DNA of 64,000 nucleotides from Nostocoides jenkinsii Ben 74. GTDB taxonomy: Bacteria; Actinomycetota; Actinomycetes; Actinomycetales; Dermatophilaceae. The position numbers and the translations under genes are program-made. Each line of letters begins with the position of its first letter. Position 1 is the stretch's first letter. The stretch lies in the NCBI RefSeq assembly GCF_001046875.1, contig NZ_HF571038.1, positions 282,793 through 346,792 of the forward strand. The letters are read 5' to 3'. The notes beneath the pieces are model-generated. The model did not search any database. It was not told where the DNA came from and was given only the letters and a program-made list of their open reading frames with translations. This document shows, piece by piece, positions 1 through 7,900 of this stretch.

Positions 1-1
1 G

Positions 2-373
2 GTCCGGCCGGGCGAGCTGATCCCCACCAGCGCCGTCGGTACGGCGTCCCAGGTCGAGGTGGCTCCCTTGGCGATCGGCATCGATCAGGTGTCCGCCGCG
101 ACCCTGACGAGCGGGTCCCTCGTCGATGTGTATGCCGACAAGCCGGTCACCGCCAGCGGGACGACGCCGCAGTTCGGCGGCCCCGCGCGGGTTCTGGAGC
201 GCATCTTCGTGGGTGAGGTCGCTACCCCGGGCTCCGGTCTCGGGTCGACCAGTCGCGCCTATGCCCAACTCCTTGTGCCCGCCGATCGGGTGTCGGAGGT
301 CATCGGCCTGGTCAATGCGGGGGCCAAGATCACCCTGGTCCCGGTGCCCGGGTCGGCCAAGGCCGGCTCATGA
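2..373 (+). CDS. SAF-domain protein, CpaB/RcpC-like (C-terminal part, cut by window edge)
   Basis: The reading frame is open from the first bases of the window, so the N-terminus lies outside. The visible part starts RPGELIPTSAVG and continues through a Val/Ala/Gly-rich beta-type region (LTSGSLVDVYA, RIFVGEV) to AKAGS. This resembles the end of SAF-domain proteins related to the Flp pilus assembly protein CpaB, though actinobacterial SAF proteins are not all pilus-linked. The stop overlaps the start of the following CpaE-like gene (ATGA), so the two are translationally coupled, which supports a tight-adherence/Flp-type context. The family call is moderate; function in this organism is inferred. 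Confidence 0.55.
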   Translation, partial: VRPGELIPTSAVGTASQVEVAPLAIGIDQVSAATLTSGSLVDVYADKPVTASGTTPQFGGPARVLERIFVGEVATPGSGLGSTSRAYAQLLVPADRVSEVIGLVNAGAKITLVPVPGSAKAGS

Positions 374-1728
374 CCTGGCGGGTCCTGACCGCGCTGGATC
401 ATCGACACGAGGATCGCATCGCCGCGGCCGTCGCGGCCGACCGCGATTTCGAGGTCGTGCGTCGCTGCCCGGATGTCGCCGATCTGCTCGCGGCCGCTGG
501 GGCCGGGCTCGGTGACATCGCGTTGGTCTCCGGCGGGCTGCGCGGGCTCGATCGCGATTGCGTGGCGCAACTGGCCGAGGCCGCCGTCCGCGTCGTCGGT
601 GTCACCGACGCCGGGGAGGGCTCGCAGGAGCGGCTGCGACAGCTCGGCATCAGCGCGCTGGCCCCGGCCGACAATGCGGTCGACCTGCTCGCCGCGCTAC
701 ACCGGCTCGCGGCAAGCAGCCTTGTCGCGGTAGCGGCCACCGGCGCCCCCGCCACCGATGTCGACGCCGAGATCGCCGCACTGGAGGCCGGCCTCGATCC
801 GCTCGGCCCGCTGGGCCCGCACGGGATCGCCGGTGATGGCGCGTTGAGTGACGAGCCACACGAGGGCCGGATTCTTGCCGTATGGGGACCGGCCGGCTCC
901 CCGGGACGCACCACCCTCGCGGTCAACCTCGCCGCGGAGTTCGCCGCCCGCGGGACGTCGACACTGCTCATCGATGCCGACACCTACGGCGCGTGCGTCG
1001 CCCAACTCCTCGGCCTGCTGGATGAGTCCCCGGGTGTTGCGGCCGCGGCGCGCGCGAGCGAGTTGGGCACCCTCGATGTGCCCACCTTGGCACGACTGAC
1101 CCCGTCCACCGCGACCGGCTTTCGCGTGCTCACCGGCCTGCCGACGTCGAGCCGGTGGAGCGAGCTGCGGGCGGCGTCGATGAGTCACCTGCTCGACCTC
1201 GCGCGCCGACTCGTCGACGTTGTCGTGGTGGATTGCGCCTTCTGCCTCGATGACGACGAGGAACTGAGCTACGACACCCGCGCGCCGCGGCGCAATGGCG
1301 CGACCCTGGCGGCGTTGGAGGCGGCTGACGAGATCGTCGCCGTCGCCGCGGCCGATCCGGTGGGTTTGCAGCGACTGGTTCGCGCCCTGCAAGACCTGGA
1401 GTCGGTCGCCTGCGTCACTCCACGCATCGTCGTCAACCGGCTACGGTCAACGGCGGTGGGCGCGGCCCCGGAGCGCCGGGTCGGCGACGCCCTCAAGCGC
1501 TTCGCCGGCGTTGAGGTCGCCGCCTTCATTCCCGACGATCGGGCCACCCTCGATCGCTGCGTCCTGGCTGGGCGCGTGCTGGCCGAGGAAGCACCGGGCG
1601 CCGTCGTTCGGGAGCGCATCCGGCACCTGGCGGGCGAACTCGTCCCAGCACAGGCCCCCGGGACACCCGTCCGGCGGCGCCGCTGGCTGCCCGGGTCTGT
1701 CACTATGGGCCGGTGGTCGACCGCCTAA
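370..1728 (+). CDS. CpaE-like MinD/ParA-family ATPase
   Basis: The protein is 452 aa. Residues 1-115 look like a degenerate receiver-type domain, followed by a linker and then a MinD/ParA-like ATPase core from about residue 168. The P-loop region (residues 173-182, GPAGSPGRTT) keeps the family geometry but has Arg where classical Walker A has the invariant Lys. Walker A' is LLIDAD at 199-204 and a further acidic strand is VVVVDCAF. CpaE-type proteins localise or energise Flp/Tad pilus machinery. The gene overlaps the upstream SAF gene by 4 nt and the downstream acyltransferase by 16 nt. The call as a CpaE-like ATPase is good; pilus function is inferred from family and neighbour. Confidence 0.7.
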   Translation: MTWRVLTALDHRHEDRIAAAVAADRDFEVVRRCPDVADLLAAAGAGLGDIALVSGGLRGLDRDCVAQLAEAAVRVVGVTDAGEGSQERLRQLGISALAPADNAVDLLAALHRLAASSLVAVAATGAPATDVDAEIAALEAGLDPLGPLGPHGIAGDGALSDEPHEGRILAVWGPAGSPGRTTLAVNLAAEFAARGTSTLLIDADTYGACVAQLLGLLDESPGVAAAARASELGTLDVPTLARLTPSTATGFRVLTGLPTSSRWSELRAASMSHLLDLARRLVDVVVVDCAFCLDDDEELSYDTRAPRRNGATLAALEAADEIVAVAAADPVGLQRLVRALQDLESVACVTPRIVVNRLRSTAVGAAPERRVGDALKRFAGVEVAAFIPDDRATLDRCVLAGRVLAEEAPGAVVRERIRHLAGELVPAQAPGTPVRRRRWLPGSVTMGRWSTA

Positions 1729-3089
1729 CCGCCCTGGATGCCTCCTTCTTGACCCTGGAGGGGCGCCACACCCCGATGCATGTCGGCCAGGTGCTCATCT
1801 TCGAGCGGCCCCCCGGCTTCGACCCGGCCAATGTCGTTGAGCGCATCGGTGCGCGCCTGGCGGCCAATCCCCGACTGCGGCAACGCGTCCGCAGTGTCCC
1901 CGGGCGCGTGGCCAACCCGGTTTGGGTAGATGACGCAGCCTTCGATCTCGATTATCACGTCCGGCGCTCCGCCCTTCCCGCGCCCGGATCGCCCGCCCAA
2001 CTCGGGGAGTTCGTCGCCCGCGTCAACGCCAAGCTGCTCGACCGCGAGCATCCGTTGTGGGAGGCCTATGTCGTTGAGGGCGTCGCCGACAATCACTTCG
2101 CCGTCGTGACCAAGACCCACCAGGCGATGATTCCCGAACTGACCAGCCTCGATATCGCCGGGCTCATCCTCGACGAGGAGTCGGGGGCCGCCGGTGATGG
2201 GCGGTGGGCTCCTCGCCCCGAGCCGGGGTCGAGCGGACTGCTGGTGGAGGCCATCGCCGATGCGGTGCGCAGCCCCGCCGGCGTGGTGGACACCGTGCGC
2301 GGTGGCCTAGGCGAGCTTCGCGCCAACGGGCGGCGCGCGCTCGGCGTCGGTGCGACCCTGGCCCGGGCGGTGCGCTCGTCCAGCGATTCGCCGCTCGCCG
2401 CCGAGCCCGGATCGGCCCGCCGGTTCGCCATGGTCGAGACCGACCTCGCGGTCTATCGGGAAGTGCGCGCCCGCCTCGCGCGCGTCAACGCCGACGTTAA
2501 TGTCAACGACATCGCCTTGGCGGCCGTGGCCGGCGCCTTGCGCGGCTGGCTCGGGTCACGTGGCGAATTTGTCCGGGCGACAACGAGTTTGCGTGCCGTC
2601 GTGCCCGTGACGATGGCCACGTCCGCGGGGCTCGGGGGCAGCGTCCAGCCCGTCTTCGTCGACTTGCCGATCGGCGAGAACGCACCCCGCGTCCGACTCC
2701 TGCAGATCGCCCACGCCATGCACTCCCAAGTCGGCGATGCGGCCTTGGCCGCCGACCGGCTCGCCGAGTTGGGCGGGTTCTCCGCGCCGACATTGCACTC
2801 GCTGGGCGCCCGGGTGGGCAGCGCCCTCGGGCGCCGGCTCTTCGACCTCGCCGTCACCAATGTTCCCGGCCCCCAGCGCCAGTTGCATTGCGCCGCAGCC
2901 CCGTTGATCGCCACCTATCCCGTGACTCCGCTGGCGCCGGGGCACGCCTTGGCCATCGGCCTGACCAGTTATCGCGGCCGCGTCTTCTACGGTCTGAATG
3001 CCGACCGTGACGCACTACCCGACCTGGAGGTCCTCGCCGCCGTGATTCCCGACGCCCTCGCCGAACTTCTCGAAACGGCCGCCGCATGA
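1713..3089 (+). CDS. Wax ester synthase/diacylglycerol acyltransferase-like protein (WS/DGAT), probably catalytically altered
   Basis: The 458-aa length and layout fit the WS/DGAT family: N-terminal LTALDASFLTLE, a middle linker, LRAVVPVTM and TNVPGP near the end. The family makes wax esters or triacylglycerol from acyl-CoA using an HHxxxDG motif. Here the corresponding residues 136-142 read HQAMIPE. The first His remains, the second (catalytic) His is Gln, and the DG pair is lost. It may therefore be inactive or do another job. The GTG start at 1713 lies inside the end of the preceding gene, and the stop overlaps the next start by 4 nt. Confidence 0.75.
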   Translation: MVDRLTALDASFLTLEGRHTPMHVGQVLIFERPPGFDPANVVERIGARLAANPRLRQRVRSVPGRVANPVWVDDAAFDLDYHVRRSALPAPGSPAQLGEFVARVNAKLLDREHPLWEAYVVEGVADNHFAVVTKTHQAMIPELTSLDIAGLILDEESGAAGDGRWAPRPEPGSSGLLVEAIADAVRSPAGVVDTVRGGLGELRANGRRALGVGATLARAVRSSSDSPLAAEPGSARRFAMVETDLAVYREVRARLARVNADVNVNDIALAAVAGALRGWLGSRGEFVRATTSLRAVVPVTMATSAGLGGSVQPVFVDLPIGENAPRVRLLQIAHAMHSQVGDAALAADRLAELGGFSAPTLHSLGARVGSALGRRLFDLAVTNVPGPQRQLHCAAAPLIATYPVTPLAPGHALAIGLTSYRGRVFYGLNADRDALPDLEVLAAVIPDALAELLETAAA

Positions 3090-3496
3090 GCGCCGCGCGC
3101 GTCTACCTCCCCGTCGACGCCCACGACCTCGACGAACTCGCCGAGACGGGTCGCCTCGCCACCACCGGCCGGCTGGCGTATGGCGTGACCCCCGCGCTGG
3201 AGGCCACGACACCGCGCGCGGACGACGAGGAACGGGAGTATCTCGTCTTCCTCGAAGCCGCGCGCACCGCGGTCGACCTCGCTCACGGCGCTCGCCGCGT
3301 GGTTCTGGCCGCGGACGTCCGCGAGAGTGGGTTCACCCCCGCGGGGGAGGGCGTCGTCATCCGGCTCACCGGCGATCTCGACCTGCGCGAGATCGCGTCC
3401 TTCCACGTCGACGAAGAGCCGGGCGGAGACGTCGAGGATTTGCTCTGGTATGACGTGACCGAGGTCCACGCCGTGGCGCTCCTCGTGCGCGCCTGA
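3086..3496 (+). CDS. Conserved actinobacterial protein, DUF6912-like
   Basis: A 136-aa acidic protein starting MSAARVYLPVDAHDLDEL. It lacks a signal peptide or membrane segment and is probably cytosolic. The pattern (YLPVDAHDLDEL near the start, LVFLEAARTAVDLA, VVLAADV, LLWYDVTEV) matches a small uncharacterised actinobacterial family that I believe is DUF6912; function is unknown. Its ATG overlaps the stop of the acyltransferase gene, so they are co-transcribed. The assignment is from memory of the family pattern and not certain. Confidence 0.6.
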   Translation: MSAARVYLPVDAHDLDELAETGRLATTGRLAYGVTPALEATTPRADDEEREYLVFLEAARTAVDLAHGARRVVLAADVRESGFTPAGEGVVIRLTGDLDLREIASFHVDEEPGGDVEDLLWYDVTEVHAVALLVRA

Positions 3497-3504
3497 CGCG
3501 CCAG

Positions 3505-3510
3505 TAGGAT
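3505..3510 (+). promoter_or_regulatory. Likely -10 box of a leaderless promoter
   Basis: TAGGAT lies 8 nt before the ATG at 3519, with no Shine-Dalgarno sequence between. This is the geometry of leaderless actinobacterial transcripts. No convincing -35 is visible because the upstream bases are coding. Confidence 0.45.
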
Positions 3511-3518
3511 TCTCGCCC

Positions 3519-4010
3519 ATGCGGATTGCCAAGTCGGACACTCTTCGCGGGTCCGCAGAAGAGGTGTTCCGGCGTCGCACAACCCCGGCATTCCAGGAGG
3601 CGAAGTGCGCGGCCAGCCGGGCCGAGCGGCATACCGTCTCCATCGAATCCGCGCCGAGCGGCGCGACCATCATCCGCACTGAGCGGGTCATGTCGACCGC
3701 CGCCTTCCCCGACTCGGCCAAGGCCGTTGTCGGCGATCACCTCCGGGTCCTGGAGGTGCAGGAGTGGGGCGTGCCCGGCGCGGACGGCTCGCGCCGCGCC
3801 GACATCCACGTGACGATTGACGGCGTGCCGATAGCGATGTCGGGGGCCGTGGTCGTTCGGCCGCTCGACGCCGCCACGTGCGAGCAGACCCTCGACGCCG
3901 ACCTCCGGGCCAATATCCCCTTCCTCGGCTCCCGAATCGAGAAGCTCGCCCAGCCCGCGATCGACGCCGGCTTCGCCATCGAGGTCGATCTCCTGAACGG
4001 CGGCGCCTGA
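3519..4010 (+). CDS. DUF2505-family protein (START-like fold)
   Basis: The 163-aa protein begins MRIAKSDTLRGSAEEVF and carries a typical DUF2505 pattern: an N-terminal helix with VFRRRTTPAFQEAKC, a beta-rich centre with TIIRTERVM, then NIPFLGSRIEKLAQPAI near the end. The family is common in actinobacteria and is thought to have a START/SRPBCC-like ligand-binding fold; no substrate is known. It appears to have its own promoter directly upstream and is followed by 55 nt before the next gene. Confidence 0.75.
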   Translation: MRIAKSDTLRGSAEEVFRRRTTPAFQEAKCAASRAERHTVSIESAPSGATIIRTERVMSTAAFPDSAKAVVGDHLRVLEVQEWGVPGADGSRRADIHVTIDGVPIAMSGAVVVRPLDAATCEQTLDADLRANIPFLGSRIEKLAQPAIDAGFAIEVDLLNGGA

Positions 4011-4053
4011 CCCCGCCTGTGGATAACTTCGGACGCCTGTCGGCGGGGCTGAT

Positions 4054-4059
4054 TACAGT
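4054..4059 (+). promoter_or_regulatory. Likely -10 box of a leaderless promoter
   Basis: TACAGT ends 6 nt before the ATG at 4066 and no ribosome-binding site is present. This supports that ATG as a leaderless start for the two-gene unit downstream. Confidence 0.45.
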
Positions 4060-4065
4060 GCTCGT

Positions 4066-4365
4066 ATGGCGCACACCCGGCAGCGGCTCTCCCGATCCTC
4101 GGCAGTTGAGCTGGGTCGGGCCGCGGCGGCGGGGGCTGACGACGTCCTGAGCGCGGCCCCCTTTGTCGGTGATCGCCTCATGGCGCGCGCTGTCGAGGAG
4201 TTCGTGGAGGCGGTCGCCGACGCGCTTCGGCTCATCTCCGCCCAGGCCGACTATGTGGTGGCCGCCTGGCCGGTGGCTCAAGCAGACGGTGCCCGTCGCT
4301 CAATGGCAGCAAACTCGTCGGCGGTGCCGGCGTCGGTCCGCGTCACGGGTGCGTCCCACCGCTGA
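4066..4365 (+). CDS. Small Ala-rich helical protein, unknown function
   Basis: I do not recognise this 99-aa protein. It is Ala-rich and predicted mostly helical (LGRAAAAGADDVLSAAP, MARAVEEFVEAVADALRLI) with no signal peptide. Size and helicity recall WXG100-type or other small partner proteins, but there is no WXG motif and I do not assign it. Its stop overlaps the start of the next gene (TGATG), indicating a coupled pair. The start is supported by a -10-like box 6 nt upstream. Confidence 0.55.
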   Translation: MAHTRQRLSRSSAVELGRAAAAGADDVLSAAPFVGDRLMARAVEEFVEAVADALRLISAQADYVVAAWPVAQADGARRSMAANSSAVPASVRVTGASHR

Positions 4366-4853
4366 TGACGGGTCACGATCTGCCCTCCGTGGTGGCCCTC
4401 GGCGGCGCCCTTCAATCGCTCGCCGGCCGATTCGACGCGGCGCGCGTTCCGCAGCTGATGCACTCCGAGCCGGCCTGCCCGGCGGCACTGCGCCCCGATG
4501 CCACGGCCCTCGTGGATGCCGTCGGGTCACTGCGCCCGGTGCTTGACGCCGGTGGGCGGGCCCTGACCAGCTGGACGTATGCCGTGGCCCGCCTTGACCG
4601 AGAGCAGGCCGCCATCGAGGCAGACGCCGCTCAGTACGGCTTCGTGATCGAGCACGGACGCATCGCGCCGGGCAGCGGACCGCGGCAGGTGGTTTCCGCC
4701 CCGGCGGAGGCCGGCCGCCAGGCGGCGCTCGCGGCGCTGCGTCGCCGGTTGCTCCTCGTGGCCGAGGAGCGAGCCCGCGTCGATGCCGCCGTCCGGGCGG
4801 AGCTGACCGAACTCACGGCCGCCGCCACGGGGGTCGCCGACGGCCTCCGCTGA
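4365..4853 (+). CDS. Helical protein with coiled-coil tendency, unknown function
   Basis: A 162-aa protein with no recognisable family. Two long Ala/Arg/Glu-rich helical stretches are visible (LTSWTYAVARLDREQAAIEA, then RRRLLLVAEERARVDAAVRA), which suggests a helical hairpin or coiled coil. There is no signal peptide. It overlaps the preceding small helical gene by one base (TGATG), so the two are probably made together and may interact. That partnership is inferred from arrangement only. Confidence 0.55.
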   Translation: MTGHDLPSVVALGGALQSLAGRFDAARVPQLMHSEPACPAALRPDATALVDAVGSLRPVLDAGGRALTSWTYAVARLDREQAAIEADAAQYGFVIEHGRIAPGSGPRQVVSAPAEAGRQAALAALRRRLLLVAEERARVDAAVRAELTELTAAATGVADGLR

Positions 4854-4921
4854 CCCCTGGTCCAAGCCGGCGAGAATGGGTTTTCCGCAGCGTGATTGTT
4901 ACCCTCGCAGGAGAGCGGGCA

Positions 4922-7900
4922 ATGACGCCCGTCGTGCACTGGAGAGGTTTGGTCGCTGTGCCCAAGGACGCCGCCGCGCGGAAGGAACGCTTGGAGGACG
5001 CCGCCCGGCGTGGAGAGGCCAAGGGGAGCCCGCCGCTCCTCGACTTCCTCTCCGCCTATTACCGGCACGTCCCCGCCGAGGAGGTTCTGGCACGAAGCTC
5101 CGATGACCTGCTCGCCATTGCCTTGGCCCACCACGATCTGGCCCAGGCTCGGCCATCCGGCACCTCGACGGTCACCTGCCTCAACCCCTCGATCGATGGC
5201 GAGGGCTGGACCAGTCCCCATACGGTCATCCAGATCGTGACGGACGACAAGCCCTTCCTGGTCGACTCCGTGACCGCCTACCTCGAATCGGCGGGCCGAG
5301 GCATCCATACGGTCTTCCATCCGTTGCTGGTGGTGCGCCGCAGTGCCGACGGCCGCTACGAGGAGCTCGTCCTTGATCAGGGCGATGACGCGGACCCGGC
5401 CGCGCCGCCCGCCTTCGGCGAGATGCGCGAGTCGTGGATCCACATCGAGATCGACCGCGAGAGTGACGCCGCCCATCGCGCCGAGATCGCGACCGCTCTC
5501 ACGCGCGTGCTCGGCGATGTGCAAGAGGCCATCGAGGACTGGCCCAAGATGACGTCCCGGGCCGCGACGTTGGCCGCCGAGCTGCGCGCCAATGCTCCCG
5601 CCGGTGTCTCGGCGCAGGAGTGCGAACGCGCCGCGGACTTCCTCGACTGGATGGCCGACAACAACTTCACCTTCCTCGGTGCCCGCGACTACACCCTGAC
5701 CGGCGATGACACGGCAGGCGAGCTCGCCGCCATCTCCGGGTCGGGCCTCGGCCTGCTGCGCGCCGATGCCGATATGACCAGCGCCCTGACCAAGATCACC
5801 GGCCCGGCGCTGGAGAAAGCGCGCGAGCGGCGCGTGCTGTTCGTGACCAAGGCCAACTCCCGCGCGACGGTCCACCGGCCGGTCTACCTCGACTACATCG
5901 GCGTGCGCACGTTCGATGCGTCGGGTGCCGTCACCGGCGAGCACCGCTTCCTGGGCTTGTTCACCTCCAGCGCGTATGCCGAGTCCGTCCTTCGGATTCC
6001 CTATGTCAAGGACAAGGTGGCCGAGGTCATGGCCGCCTCGGGCTTCGATGCCGACTCCCACTCCGGCAAGGATCTGCTCGGCATCCTCGATCGCTACCCG
6101 CGCGACGAGGTCCTCCAGGCGAGCCCGGCGCAACTGCTCGACGTGGCCACGCAGGTGGTCCACCTGCGCGAGAAGCGCCGCTGCCGGGTCTTCTTCCGGC
6201 TCGACGACTTCGGCCGGTTCGTCTCCGCGCTCGTGTTCATCCCCCGCGACCGCTACAACACTGCCGTCCGCCAACGCATGGAGGCGATCCTCACCGAGGC
6301 CTTCGACGCCACGAGCGTCGACTTCACCACTCGCGTCTCCGAATCCGCTCTGGCACAGGTGCATTTCGTGCTTCGTCTCGGTCGCCCGACCCACCGGCTG
6401 GGCGTCGACGAGGTCGCCCTCGAAGCCAAGATCGCCGACGCGACCCGGACCTGGGACGAGGACCTGCTCGAATCGGCCCGCCGGGAGGTGGGTGAGGAGG
6501 AGACCGCCCGCCTGGCCGGGGCCTATGGGCGGGCGTTCCCCACGGCATACAAGGAAGACTTCACCGTCAAGCAAGGGGTGGCCGACCTGCGCCATCTCGA
6601 CAGCCTGGGCGAGAGCAATGCCACCGAGTTGGTGCTCTACAAGCCGCGGTTCAACCCCGAGGCCATTCGCCGGTTCAAGCTGTTCCGGCGCGACCCGCTG
6701 TCGTTGACGCAGGTGCTGCCGCTGTTCACCCACATGGGTGTCGAGGTCGTCGACGAGCGGCCGTATGCCGTGAGCCGCCGCGACGGCGTCGCGCAGCACG
6801 TCTATGACTTCGGGCTGCGGGTGCGTGACGATCGGCTCTGGTCCTCGATGACCCACGCTCGGCTCCGGGAGCTCTTCGAGGGCGCTGTCGCAGCCGTCTG
6901 GGAGGGCCGCGCGGAGTCAGACGGCTTCAACGCCCTTGTCCTGCAAGCGCAATTGACGTGGCGGCAGGTGGTCATCCTGCGCACCATCGCGAAGTACCTC
7001 CGCCAGACCCGTCCCGCCTTCAGCCAGCGCTACATCGAGGACTCGCTCCTGGCCAACTGGCAGATCGCCACGCTGCTGGTCCGGCTCTTCGAGACCCGCT
7101 TCGATCCGGACGCCGATGCGGACCAGGGCGCCGGGGAGGGTGGCGGTCGGGAGGAGCGCGAGCAGGCCCTCGTTCGCCAGATCACCGAAGCGCTCGACGA
7201 CGTCGCCAGCCTCGACCACGACCGAATCATCCGGGCCTTCCTCGGGGTTATCCGGGCCACCCTGCGCACCAACTTCTTCCAGGTCGATGCGCAGGGTGAA
7301 CCCAAGGACTATGTGTCCTTGAAGATCGACCCCAAGCGTGTCCCAGAGCTCCCGGCGCCGCGCCCGCAGTTCGAGATCTGGGTCTACAGCCCCCGGGTCG
7401 AGGGCGTCCACCTGCGTTTCGGGCCGGTAGCTCGCGGCGGGCTGCGCTGGAGCGACCGGCGCGAGGACTTCCGCACCGAGGTGCTCGGCCTGGTCAAGGC
7501 GCAGATGGTCAAGAACTCCGTCATCGTGCCGACCGGAAGCAAGGGCGGGTTCTTCCCCAAGCAACTCCCGGACGACCCGGCGGAGCGCCGCGCGGAGGGC
7601 GTCGCGGCATACAAGATCTTCATCTCCGGCCTGCTCGACCTGACCGACAACCGCGTCGGTGCAGAGATCGTGCCGCCGCCGAAGGTCGTGCGCCACGACG
7701 AGGACGACCCCTACCTGGTCGTCGCCGCCGACAAGGGCACCGCGACGTTCTCCGATATCGCCAATGGCGTCTCGCAGGACTACGGTTTCTGGCTCGACGA
7801 CGCCTTCGCCTCCGGCGGCTCCAGTGGCTATGACCACAAGGGCATGGGCATCACCGCCCGTGGCGCCTGGGAGTCGGTCAAGCGGCACTTCCGCGAGATG

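Noticed and set aside
4854..4921. Riboswitch upstream of glutamate dehydrogenase
   Set aside because: The gap is only 68 nt and I can form no conserved aptamer fold; only a ribosome-binding site is clear.
4631..6856. Second long minus-strand open frame (741 codons) opposite the start of gdhB
   Set aside because: Same reason; it also crosses the intergenic gap and the end of the preceding gene with no family similarity.
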